From the NCBI GenBank assembly GCA_018223185.1, contig JAAEYW010000019.1, positions 26,299 through 90,298 on the forward strand: 64,000 nt of DNA, written 5' to 3'. Position 1 is the first letter of the stretch. Each line of letters opens with the position of its first letter. Below the pieces are notes generated by a model. It was not told the DNA's origin, did no database searches, and saw only the letters and a program-made list of their open reading frames with translations. The position numbers were made by a program, and so were the translations under genes. Positions 44,666 to 53,674 of the stretch are shown piece by piece. The stretch comes from Oceanospirillales bacterium (GTDB lineage Bacteria > Pseudomonadota > Gammaproteobacteria > Pseudomonadales > Balneatricaceae).

Positions 44666-45931
44666 ATGCTCCACAGTGTCATTAGCCGCACTCAGAATGA
44701 CGCGGACCACAGCAGTTTAATAAAACGCCCGGCTCATACCTGCCGGTATCTGGAGTATTCGCTTTCCAGCCATTTCCAGCCTGTATACAGTGTCGCACTT
44801 CGGCGGCCCATCGGCTATGAGGGACTGATCAGAGGTCATTCACAGAAACGCGCCCCCATCTCCCCTGCTGACCTGTTGTCGCTGCCCCGGACCGGCCACC
44901 AGATGCTGGCTCTTGACCGGCTCTGCCGAACACTCCATGTGCAAAACTTCGCACCTCAGAGCGTCAATAATGAATGGCTGTTCGTAAACCTCAATGCTCA
45001 GTCACTGATCAGTGAGTCTCCGCAAACCGGCTTTACCCAGCAGCTTTTAGACGCTTCCGGCTTATCAGCGCACCGCCTGGTTATTGAGATTCTTGAAAAC
45101 GAAGTCAACGACGCAGGCCGTCTCAAAAGTTACATCGATTATTTCCACCAGCTTGGCTGCCTGGTCGCTATTGACGACTTTGGTTCCGGCCACTCCAACT
45201 TTGACCGTATCTGGCAGCTGGAACCCGATATTGTCAAACTCGATCGCAACCTGATCCGCGAAGCAGCGCAGAGTAAACGTGCAGAAAGTGTGCTGTCAGG
45301 GATGATTTCTTTGCTTCATCAAACCGGCAGTCTAGTGGTTGTCGAAGGCGTCGAAACAGAACCGGAAGCCACAACCGCGATTGCGGCAAACGCTGATATG
45401 ATACAGGGCTACTATTTTGCTCACCCGGCCCCCTCACTGTTAACGGAAAACATCGCCAGCGACACAATCGATCAGTTATTGCTCAGCCAGAAAAATCTGA
45501 GGACTCAGCGATCACAAGGTCAGGCAGACAAAATTAACCATCTCAAGACTCTTTTCCAACGCACCCTGGCGGATTTCATTTCCCATGAAAGCCTGCCGAA
45601 AAGCAGTGTTCATATTTTCTCCGATCCCCGTGCTGTTCGCTGTTTTCTGCTGGATGAGAATGGCCACCAGACAAAAAGCACACTCAATGCGTTTCACCAC
45701 AGACAACAGGTTGAACTGCGCTTCGCACCGCTATTATGTGGTGACAAAGGTAACTGGTCACACCGCCCTTATCACTATCTGGCTATTGAACAGCCCGGCA
45801 TGACTATCGTCAGCGAGCCCTATCTGTCAGTAGCAGACTCCCGAATGTGTATCACGCTGTCCCAGGCCATATACGCGGGTAACAGCGTTAAGGTCTATTG
45901 CTGTGATCTTGACTGGCAACAAGAACCCTGA
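44666..45931 (+). CDS. EAL phosphodiesterase with C-terminal Cache-like domain
   Basis: A 421-residue cytoplasmic c-di-GMP phosphodiesterase. The EAL domain (about 28-260) has YEGLIRG (EGL variant), VNLNAQSL, VIEILENEV, AIDDFGSGHSN, IVKLDRNLI and VVEGVETE, so all catalytic positions appear present. The C-terminal region (about 290-415) ends in IVSEPYLSVADSRMCITLSQAI, a Cache/YkuI_C-type sensor. It is the last gene of the MCP-NIT-EAL unit and is followed by a terminator. Confidence 0.88.
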   Translation: MLHSVISRTQNDADHSSLIKRPAHTCRYLEYSLSSHFQPVYSVALRRPIGYEGLIRGHSQKRAPISPADLLSLPRTGHQMLALDRLCRTLHVQNFAPQSVNNEWLFVNLNAQSLISESPQTGFTQQLLDASGLSAHRLVIEILENEVNDAGRLKSYIDYFHQLGCLVAIDDFGSGHSNFDRIWQLEPDIVKLDRNLIREAAQSKRAESVLSGMISLLHQTGSLVVVEGVETEPEATTAIAANADMIQGYYFAHPAPSLLTENIASDTIDQLLLSQKNLRTQRSQGQADKINHLKTLFQRTLADFISHESLPKSSVHIFSDPRAVRCFLLDENGHQTKSTLNAFHHRQQVELRFAPLLCGDKGNWSHRPYHYLAIEQPGMTIVSEPYLSVADSRMCITLSQAIYAGNSVKVYCCDLDWQQEP

Positions 45932-45950
45932 CCCGGCCAGGAGAATCTCA

Positions 45951-45975
45951 CCTTAATCCTGAGATTAAGGTTTTG
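45951..45975 (+). terminator. Terminator after the MCP-NIT-EAL operon
   Basis: CCTTAATC-CTGA-GATTAAGG (8 bp) followed by TTTTG, 20 bp after the EAL stop. Confidence 0.75.
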
Positions 45976-46185
45976 TGCCGATCGTGTTTGCGAGTTTCAA
46001 AGCGCCTGATAACCCCTAAAATTACCTTATGGCCTGCATATTGCTAATCCTATAGACCAAAGTGTTTTCAACCATTTCAGACAATTTTTAGTGCTATGTT
46101 GCACGGTTATATGGCATGGTTGAATTAGCCGCTCAAGGGCGCACAAGAAAAGTGCAACAAGGTTCCTGGAACCGAGGGTATCTAC

Positions 46186-47634
46186 ATGAGTATCGATTGG
46201 ACAGAGTATTCCACCGGCAACTTTTATGATGAACTGATAGCAGATGACTGCACGCCGAGAGAGCCGGCAACCCGGCTGGTCAACTACCTTGCCTCTCTGA
46301 GTACAGCGGAGATAAATAAACGTAAAGAGATGGCTGAATCCACCATTCAGGAGATGGGCGTCAGCTTTACGGTTTACACCGATGAGGGCAATATTGACCG
46401 TGCCTGGCCTTTTGACATCATTCCACGCACCATTTCGGCCTCACACTGGGAGAAAACAGCCAGAGGCCTGAAACAGCGACTTAAAGCGCTGAATATGTTT
46501 ATCAACGACCTGTATCACGATCAGGAGATCATCAGAGACGGCATTATTCCCGCGGAAATTGTCCTGAAGTCCAAGAATTTTCGCCCGGAGTGTGTCGGCG
46601 TCACCCCCCCTTATGGTGTCTGGGCGAATATCTGCGGTACCGATCTGGTGCGCGATCTGGATGGCCAGTTCTATGTTCTGGAAGATAATCTTCGGGTACC
46701 TTCCGGCGTTTCTTACATGATTGAAAACCGGGAAATCACCAAACGAGTGCTGCCGGAACTCTTCTCCAACGACTCAATTCTGCCGGTAAATAACTACCCT
46801 GCTCATCTGTTTGATATGCTGGCCTCACTCTCCCCGCGGGATATATCTCAACCGGAAATAGTCGTCCTGACCCCGGGGATATTCAATTCGGCCTACTTTG
46901 AGCATGCATTTCTCGCCCAGCAGATGGGGGCTGAGCTGGTCGAAGGCAGTGACCTTGTGGTTGAAGATGACGACTGCGTTTATATGAAAACCATCAGCGG
47001 ACTGGAGCGGGTCGATGTTATCTACCGTCGCATCGACGATGAGTTCCTCGATCCGGAAACCTTCCGCGAAGACTCAATGCTGGGCGTGCCCGGCCTGATG
47101 CGCGCCTGGAAGGCCGGTAATGTTGCCCTGGCTAACGCCCCTGGAGCCGGTGTCGCTGATGATAAAGTGGTATACGCCTATGTCCCGGATATCATTCGCT
47201 ATTACCTCAAAGAGGAGCCCTTGCTGCCGAACGTAGAAACCTTCCTTTGCTCTGATCCGGAGCAACGTGAATATGTGCTGCAGAACCTTGATAAACTGGT
47301 GGTTAAACCCGCAAACGAGTCCGGTGGTTATGGCATGCTGGTTGGCCCCCACTCGACCAAAAAAGAGCAGGAGCAGTTTGCCGAGCTGATCAGCAAACAT
47401 CCGCGTAACTATATCGCCCAGCCAACACTTAGCCTGTCAACCGCTCCGACCCTGTGCGGCTCTACACCGGAGCCCCGTCACCTGGATCTGCGGCCCTTTA
47501 TTCTTCAGGGTAAAAACCTCTTCGTCACAACCGGTGGCCTGACCCGGGTAGCGATGAAGAAAGGTTCTCTGGTGGTTAACTCATCTCAGGGTGGTGGTAG
47601 TAAGGACACCTGGATTGTCGAGGAGAAACGCTAA
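46186..47634 (+). CDS. Circularly permuted type 2 ATP-grasp protein
   Basis: A 482-residue CP-ATP-grasp (DUF404/DUF407) predicted amidoligase. Motifs include AWPFDIIPRTISASHW, FINDLYHDQEIIRDGIIPAEIV, YVLEDNLRVPSGVSYMIENR and KPANESGGYGML (nucleotide-binding Lys), with a C-terminal GGLTRVA...VNSSQGGGSKDTW. The family is predicted to make small peptides or tag proteins; no substrate is known. The stop overlaps the start of the alpha-E gene (TAATG), showing tight coupling. Confidence 0.92.
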   Translation: MSIDWTEYSTGNFYDELIADDCTPREPATRLVNYLASLSTAEINKRKEMAESTIQEMGVSFTVYTDEGNIDRAWPFDIIPRTISASHWEKTARGLKQRLKALNMFINDLYHDQEIIRDGIIPAEIVLKSKNFRPECVGVTPPYGVWANICGTDLVRDLDGQFYVLEDNLRVPSGVSYMIENREITKRVLPELFSNDSILPVNNYPAHLFDMLASLSPRDISQPEIVVLTPGIFNSAYFEHAFLAQQMGAELVEGSDLVVEDDDCVYMKTISGLERVDVIYRRIDDEFLDPETFREDSMLGVPGLMRAWKAGNVALANAPGAGVADDKVVYAYVPDIIRYYLKEEPLLPNVETFLCSDPEQREYVLQNLDKLVVKPANESGGYGMLVGPHSTKKEQEQFAELISKHPRNYIAQPTLSLSTAPTLCGSTPEPRHLDLRPFILQGKNLFVTTGGLTRVAMKKGSLVVNSSQGGGSKDTWIVEEKR

Positions 47635-48554
47635 TGCTGTCTAAAGTTGCTGAACGGATGTACTGGTTCTCCCGCTATATTGAGCGTGCCGAAAATACCG
47701 CCCGCATGGTCGGTGTGTATGACAATCTATTATTTGACCTGCCCCGCTCAATCAATATCAGCTGGTTCAATCTGGTGGTCATCAACTCATCCGAAGATGT
47801 GTTTAACGCCCGCTATACCGTCCGCGATGAAAAAAATGTTGTCAAGTTACTGCTGGCTGACAGCACCAATCCAAACTCGATGACGTCCAGCCTGCTGATG
47901 GCACGGGAAAACGTTCGAACCAGCCGTGATGTATTGCCTTTACCCCTGTGGGAACTGATCAATGAACTGTGTATGTATGTTTCAGAGCATATCCGGGACG
48001 GTATTAACCGCACCAACCGCCACGGTTTTCTGGATAATGTGATCAAGGGCTGTCAGCAGATCAACGGACTTCTGGCGGATAACATGAGTAAGGATGCCGC
48101 CTGGCAGTTTATCCGCCTGGGCCGTAACCTGGAGCGGGCCGATATGGCCAGCCGGATACTGGATGCCGGTATTACCGCTCAACTGAGCAGCACCGATATT
48201 GAGCAGGATCTTGACCCCTCGCAGATCATCTGGGGCAATGTATTACGCTCGTGCGATGGCGCGATGAATTATCGTCGCACGATGCGGGTTACGGTTGAAG
48301 GCAGCCGGGTATGTCAATTCCTGTTGCACGATAAACACTTCCCCCGCTCAATCAGTTTCTGTGCTGAGCAGATAGAAGCCGCTATCAGCCTTCTGCCCAC
48401 CTGTGAGATAGAGGAACTGGCTAAGCTCAAAGCATTACTGGCAGAGGATCCGGGGAACCTTGATGAAACCTTCAGCGACTACCTGAATGACCTGCAGCTA
48501 AGCTTTGCAAACCTGCATATGCAGTTTGGCCAGTGCTGGTTTGCGCTGGTCTGA
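47634..48554 (+). CDS. Alpha-E domain protein
   Basis: A 306-residue all-helical DUF403 (alpha-E) protein: start LSKVAERMYWFSRYIERAENTARMVGVYDNLL, LWELINELCMYV, and WQFIRLGRNLERADMASRILD. It is the standard partner of CP-ATP-grasp enzymes, translationally coupled to it here. The biochemical role is unknown. Confidence 0.92.
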   Translation: MLSKVAERMYWFSRYIERAENTARMVGVYDNLLFDLPRSINISWFNLVVINSSEDVFNARYTVRDEKNVVKLLLADSTNPNSMTSSLLMARENVRTSRDVLPLPLWELINELCMYVSEHIRDGINRTNRHGFLDNVIKGCQQINGLLADNMSKDAAWQFIRLGRNLERADMASRILDAGITAQLSSTDIEQDLDPSQIIWGNVLRSCDGAMNYRRTMRVTVEGSRVCQFLLHDKHFPRSISFCAEQIEAAISLLPTCEIEELAKLKALLAEDPGNLDETFSDYLNDLQLSFANLHMQFGQCWFALV

Positions 48555-48603
48555 TACGTTATGTCTCTGTAACACTGATAGCTTCAGGGGTTAAAGCGAT
48601 TCT

Positions 48604-51183
48604 ATGAAAAGCCCTCTGCCACCTGAACATCAGGCCCCTCGGCATTACGTCAGTGATACCGGCCATGATGAGGCGCTTTCGGGCACTGGAGAGGTGCGTC
48701 CTCACTGGCGTTATCTTCTCGACAGTCTCGGCCAGCTGGGTACAGATGAGATGGGCCAGCGTCAGATGAAAGCCCAGCGGATTCTGCGGGATGATGGCGC
48801 GGTCTATAGCTCAGCAGATCAGCCTGATCAGAGTAAAATATGGGAACTGGATCCGGTTCCCCTGATGCTGCAAAGCGATGAATGGAGTCAGATCGAAACC
48901 GGTCTGATCGAAAGAGCTGAACTGCTCAACCTTATTCAACAGGATCTTTACGGTGAACGACAGCTGATCCGGCATGGCATTCTGCCACCGGAGATGCTGT
49001 TTGCTCACACAGGCTTTATTCGTGCCAGTCATAATGTCCGCTTACCGGGTGACCAACAGCTGATATTTCACTCTGCGGATCTGATCAGAACAGCCGATCA
49101 GAGAATCTGTATCCTTACTGACAGAACACAAGCGCCCCGGGGAATCGGTTATTCTCTGGAAAACCGCACGGTGATATCACGGGTATTTCCCAGTCTTTTC
49201 CGGGACAGCCAGGTCCACCGGCTGGCCGTTTTTTATCAATCCCTGCGCCAGAAACTCCATGCCCTGGCCCCTGCACCTGCGGATAAAAGCAACCCCGCTA
49301 TTGTGGTGCTGACACCCGGCACGTACAGCCCGTCATACTTTGAACATACTTTTTTGGCCAACTATCTGGGTTATCCACTGGTACAGGGCAAAGACCTCAC
49401 CGTGCGCGGAGGCCGGGTGTGGATGAAGTCTGTCGGCGGACTGCATCCGGTGGACGTCATTTTCCGCTTTGTTGATGATCCGTTCTGTGATCCTGTCGAG
49501 CTTAGGGGCGACTCTCAGCTTGGGGTTGCCGGACTGCTTGAAGCGGCACGCAATGGAAGCGTCAGCATTGTTAACCCGATTGGTACCGGCCTGCTTGAAA
49601 ATCCGGCGCTGATGAAATATCTGCCGGCTATCAGCGAATTTTTCCTCGGACGGCCACTTCAGTTAGCCTCCGTAAACAGTTATTGGGGCGGTGATACAGC
49701 AGACCTCAAATATATACTTAATAATTTTTCTCAGCTGGTCTTGAAAGGAGTTAACCCCCTTAAAGGCGGCAGTATACTGCTCCGTGAACTCTCAGCGGCG
49801 CACCAGCAGCAGTGGAAAGATGAGATCTTACGTCACCCTAAACGCTATGTAGCACAAGATTATCTGCAACCCTCTTCATGTCCAACCCTTATCGGGGGAG
49901 CCCTGCAGCCCCGCCGAATTCTGATGCGCAGCTTCGCTGTTGCCTCAGGGCAGTCATATAAAATTTTACCCGGCGGCCTCGCACGCATTGCCCCCAGCCA
50001 GAACGATTTCAGGGTATCTCAGGTGCAGGGATCACTGACAAAGGACACCTGGGTGCTGGCGTCCGAACCCGAAAAACAACTGACCCTGAAAATGCCATCC
50101 AGTCGTTCAGTCCTGCCCTTTTCCGGCCAGATCAACCTGCCCAGCCGGGTGGTCGAAAACCTCTTCTGGCTGGGACGCTATGCCGAGCGGGCCGAAGCGT
50201 CTGCCAGACTGTTGCGGGCGACACTGTTGCAACTTAACAGCAACCTTCAGCTACCGGCCGAGTCCCGGGAACTTCTGCTCAAAGCAATTACCCGTGTAAC
50301 CGGCACTTTGCCAGGCTTTGTTGAACCTCAGGGAGATACCTCTCTTACACAACCCGATAATGAACTATTGTCGGTGATTCTTGATAAAAACAGATATGGC
50401 AGCCTGCGGCACACCCTGCTGGCGATGCTTAACTGTGCTGAAGAGGTTAAGGAGCAGCTTTCTACCGATGTTCAGCGCATCATTAACGCTATCAGAGATG
50501 AACTGAGCCGACTCGAACTGACTCTTTCCCGGGGACTGGGTTCTGTCCCGGAAGAGGCGTTCGACTCCATTGTTACCAACCTGCTGGCACTCTCCGGCCA
50601 GGCCCATGAAAGTATGTTCCGCGGCACAGGCTGGAGTTTTCTGGAGATCGGCCGCAGACTCGAAAAAGCCACCCTCAGTGCCGAATTGATGCGGGCAATG
50701 CTGGTTGACTGTGTAGGGGAAAGAACTCAGGAGCTGGCGCTTGAAACCACACTGTTAAGTATGGAAGCGCTCATTTCATACCGACGGCGATACCTGGCTG
50801 AACTCAATCTGGCCGACGGTTTACATCTTATGATGCTGGATAAGAACAATCCCCGCTCTCTACTCTTCCTGCTGGAACAGATCAGCAATCAAATGAAAGA
50901 ACTTAACCAGTCAACCGATGGCCCGGGTCTCAGTGCCGAAGAGAAACAGTTGCTTGCAGCCCGCACGGCACTGCAACTCTCAGATATTGATGAACTGATA
51001 AAGTCGGATGACGAAGGTCTGACCCGAACGTGCCTTGATCACCTCCTGTCGCACCTCAAAGCTCAGCTATATGAGGCGGCAAAACTTCTCAGCAACCGCT
51101 ATTTTGATCACTCTGGCGGTCCAAAACAGATCCTTCTGAACGGATGGGAAGAGCACAGAAAGGATCCTGATCAGACGCCCTGA
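48604..51183 (+). CDS. CP-ATP-grasp and alpha-E fusion protein
   Basis: An 859-residue fusion: a circularly permuted ATP-grasp domain (about 30-500; LLNLIQQDLYGERQLIRHGILPPEM, LKGVNPLKGGSILLRELS) and an alpha-E domain (about 515-855; LPSRVVENLFWLGRYAERAEASARLLRA, GWSFLEIGRRLEKATLSAELMRAML). It repeats in one polypeptide what the two preceding genes encode separately, but the sequences are clearly diverged. Several ATP-grasp residues differ from the stand-alone gene (TDRTQAPRGIGYSLENR against EDNLRVPSGVSYMIENR), so one copy may be regulatory or have another substrate. It starts 49 bp after the alpha-E gene, probably in the same operon. Confidence 0.9.
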   Translation: MKSPLPPEHQAPRHYVSDTGHDEALSGTGEVRPHWRYLLDSLGQLGTDEMGQRQMKAQRILRDDGAVYSSADQPDQSKIWELDPVPLMLQSDEWSQIETGLIERAELLNLIQQDLYGERQLIRHGILPPEMLFAHTGFIRASHNVRLPGDQQLIFHSADLIRTADQRICILTDRTQAPRGIGYSLENRTVISRVFPSLFRDSQVHRLAVFYQSLRQKLHALAPAPADKSNPAIVVLTPGTYSPSYFEHTFLANYLGYPLVQGKDLTVRGGRVWMKSVGGLHPVDVIFRFVDDPFCDPVELRGDSQLGVAGLLEAARNGSVSIVNPIGTGLLENPALMKYLPAISEFFLGRPLQLASVNSYWGGDTADLKYILNNFSQLVLKGVNPLKGGSILLRELSAAHQQQWKDEILRHPKRYVAQDYLQPSSCPTLIGGALQPRRILMRSFAVASGQSYKILPGGLARIAPSQNDFRVSQVQGSLTKDTWVLASEPEKQLTLKMPSSRSVLPFSGQINLPSRVVENLFWLGRYAERAEASARLLRATLLQLNSNLQLPAESRELLLKAITRVTGTLPGFVEPQGDTSLTQPDNELLSVILDKNRYGSLRHTLLAMLNCAEEVKEQLSTDVQRIINAIRDELSRLELTLSRGLGSVPEEAFDSIVTNLLALSGQAHESMFRGTGWSFLEIGRRLEKATLSAELMRAMLVDCVGERTQELALETTLLSMEALISYRRRYLAELNLADGLHLMMLDKNNPRSLLFLLEQISNQMKELNQSTDGPGLSAEEKQLLAARTALQLSDIDELIKSDDEGLTRTCLDHLLSHLKAQLYEAAKLLSNRYFDHSGGPKQILLNGWEEHRKDPDQTP

Positions 51184-51400
51184 TAACAATCATAGCTATC
51201 TGTAACGCTCCCGGATTCTCATCTTGAGCGTCACGCTGACTCAGGCGTTACCTTCAGCCAACCGATATCAGTCCTGACAAGAATTACTGACTGGTAAGGG
51301 TTACTGACTGGCAAAATAAAAGATTATTAGTTTTATTCATCTTGCAAAATAACCTATCGACTTATACTGCTATGTAATGATTTTCCATCCGGAGATAATT

Positions 51401-52996
51401 ATGCGCTATCTGCTGTTTATCAGTGCACTTTTAACCCTTTCCCTGAACCTTCACGCTGCGCCGTTTGTTATCGGGCAAGTGGTCGTAAAAGGAGATCCCT
51501 GGGAGTTTCAGGAATACAGTAAAGTGAAGCATCACCGGGAATCCGGATTGACAGTGCTCGACGTTGGCCCCGGCAATGAGCGTGGCGCAATAATGAGACT
51601 AAGAAGCCGTGGACACTGGGCGGCCTTGAATCTTATCGCCACTAAAACGGCAACAGCCAATGACCCCTTCCGTATTTATCAGTGGCACTTTGACCGCATA
51701 CAGGCAGACGCGGCCTGGGATCTGGCGACCGGTGATGGCGTTCAGGTTGCGGTACTGGATACCGGGCTGGCGAGTGGAGGGCCTGACGGTATAAAAGTTT
51801 GTTCTGAAGGGAAGGATATCGTTAACGACGATCTCAGTCCTGTTGACGGCGATGGTCATGGCACCCATGTCAGCGGCACTATTGCGCAGGCCACCAACAA
51901 TGGCATTGGTGTTTCCGGCCTGGCCTATAATGCCTGCATTCTTCCCGTCAAAGTGCTCGATGACAATGGTTCAGGTAGTTTTGCGGATATAGCGGAGGGG
52001 ATCTATCACGCCGTAAATCACGGCGCTGATGTGATCAATATGAGCCTGGGTATCAGTGCGCGCTATGGCATTACGAACGACCCGGTAATGGACCCTGCTC
52101 TGCAATACGCCGCAGAAGAGGGTGTCGTAGTCGTCGCTGCAGCCGGTAACGACGGTCATCGTAAAAATGTTTCCTATCCGGCTATCTATCCAACGGTCAT
52201 CGCCGTGGGTGCTACCGATGCCAGAGATCAGGTTGCTCGCTACTCAAACCGGGGGGCTGGCCTCGACGTGGTTGCCCCGGGTGGTGATACCAGTCGTGAT
52301 GATGATGGCGACCCACAAAATTACCCGGATGGGGTCTTACAGGAAACCGATATCGGCAGTGGCTGGAACTACTATTTCTTCCAGGGAACGTCGATGGCAT
52401 CACCCCATGTCTCAGCAACAGCCGCACTGTTGCTTTCACATGGCGCCGCACCCGGCAATATTCGCAGTCTGTTGCAGGACAACACCAAAGATATATATGA
52501 GAACGGCTACGACAGCACCTCCGGATGGGGATTAATTCAGGCGTATGATTCGCTCGTTGCGGTCAACTCTGTGACTGTAAACCAGCCACCGATAGCGGCC
52601 TTTGCAGACAACTGCGATGGTCTGACCTGTTCATTCGATGCCAGTGCCTCCTCCGATGACGGCACCATCGTAAGCTATCTGTGGAGCTTCGGTGACGGCT
52701 CCAGCGACACGGGAAAGATCATCAGCAATAGCTACGCAACCGATGGTTCTTATGAGGTGATACTGACAGTCGAAGACAATGACGGCTTATCATCAGCCAC
52801 TAAAAAAATCCTTAGTGTTTCCGCAACTCAGACCTGTACTGATAATGATGCCGATGGCTTCTGTGCCGGGGTAGAGCTAGGGGTAAACGACTGTAACGAC
52901 AACGATAACCAGGTTTATCCCGGACACAACGACTCTAAAGGCCGCTGGGGACGGGATGGTGTTGATAACGACTGTAACGGCATTATCGACGGCTGA
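51401..52996 (+). CDS. Secreted S8 subtilisin-like protease with PKD domain
   Basis: A 531-residue exported serine protease: signal peptide (about 1-19), short prodomain, and S8 domain with Asp120 (VAVLDTG), His153 (DGHGTHVSG), Asn250 and Ser331 (GTSMASPHVS). A PKD domain (about 396-474; FDASASSDDG, YLWSFGDGSS) follows, then a Cys/Asp-rich tail (479-531; DGVDNDCNGIIDG) resembling MopE-type repeats that may bind metal. The ATG at 51401 has GGAG 6-9 bp upstream. It is probably extracellular and could be a substrate of the type II secretion system encoded next. Confidence 0.93.
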   Translation: MRYLLFISALLTLSLNLHAAPFVIGQVVVKGDPWEFQEYSKVKHHRESGLTVLDVGPGNERGAIMRLRSRGHWAALNLIATKTATANDPFRIYQWHFDRIQADAAWDLATGDGVQVAVLDTGLASGGPDGIKVCSEGKDIVNDDLSPVDGDGHGTHVSGTIAQATNNGIGVSGLAYNACILPVKVLDDNGSGSFADIAEGIYHAVNHGADVINMSLGISARYGITNDPVMDPALQYAAEEGVVVVAAAGNDGHRKNVSYPAIYPTVIAVGATDARDQVARYSNRGAGLDVVAPGGDTSRDDDGDPQNYPDGVLQETDIGSGWNYYFFQGTSMASPHVSATAALLLSHGAAPGNIRSLLQDNTKDIYENGYDSTSGWGLIQAYDSLVAVNSVTVNQPPIAAFADNCDGLTCSFDASASSDDGTIVSYLWSFGDGSSDTGKIISNSYATDGSYEVILTVEDNDGLSSATKKILSVSATQTCTDNDADGFCAGVELGVNDCNDNDNQVYPGHNDSKGRWGRDGVDNDCNGIIDG

Positions 52997-53016
52997 TCAC
53001 TTAAAATAACCGGCTT

Positions 53017-53040
53017 GGGGAGGGCGGTTTCTGCCTCCCC
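53017..53040 (+). terminator. Hairpin after the subtilase gene
   Basis: GGGGAGG-N10-CCTCCCC, 20 bp after the stop, without a T tract; weak terminator candidate. Confidence 0.4.
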
Positions 53041-53336
53041 GCAATACCGGACCCGCGTTAATCCGGGGAGTCGACAAGGTCCAGGCCTCTGTCACTCACG
53101 CTGTCAATTCTGACCTTCTGATCTCACACCTGTTTCAGCGCCCTGAAGATATAACGCTGGTCAGAAGGAACACCTTCCAGCGAAACCATACTGACATCCT
53201 TTTGCAGTTGTAAGCATAAGTCCTGCCAAGGCACTTCATTTTTGCTTGCTATTTTTTCATACGGTAACTTTACAGCCTCCCACCTATACTGACTCCTTAG
53301 AAGCACATAACGCTGATGAAATGTAAGGAACTTTGA

Positions 53337-53501
53337 ATGCCTGCTCTGAGATCAATGTATCTGAAGCCTTGTCTGATGTTATTAAACCCTTATCTGCTGG
53401 CATCCGCTTTCTCTGTACCCGCGCGCCATAATGATGAACTTAATATTGATAATTTTCAGGGCATGAAAATCAAACCAGTTATTCCGGCAAACCCTATATA
53501 G
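53337..53501 (+). CDS. Possible 54-residue exported peptide
   Basis: A short frame with a good ribosome binding site (AAGGA, 6 bp before ATG). The N-terminus is hydrophobic (LMLLNPYLLASAFSVPA), like a signal peptide, followed by a short polar tail. It sits between the protease and gspE. I do not recognise it; conservation would be needed to believe it. Confidence 0.3.
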   Translation: MPALRSMYLKPCLMLLNPYLLASAFSVPARHNDELNIDNFQGMKIKPVIPANPI

Positions 53502-53674
53502 AACCTATCGACAGGGCGTTTGCCTACTGCTGACACCCTCCGGGGCAGACTGACAATAAAACCCGGCGAGCAGTAATCGATCACTCTGTGATTCCCCGTA
53601 ATATCCGGGGTAATGTCCAGATCCGGTCTATAGTGAACTCTACATAGTCGTCAGCGGAACTCTTGGAGGAACAG

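Larger units (their letters stand above)
52997..53674. other. Intergenic region upstream of the type II secretion operon
   Basis: 678 bp. It holds the hairpin after the protease, a doubtful minus-strand frame (53124-53306, GTG start, 60 residues, no convincing ribosome binding site), a small plus-strand ORF (listed), an inverted repeat CCCCG-N7-CGGGG (53594-53610), and a TATAGT-type -10 candidate near 53628. The operon promoter probably lies in the last 150 bp. Confidence 0.45.

Noticed and set aside
53124..53306. 60-residue minus-strand frame
   Set aside because: It has a GTG start without a convincing ribosome binding site; the sequence looks somewhat protein-like but nothing else supports it.
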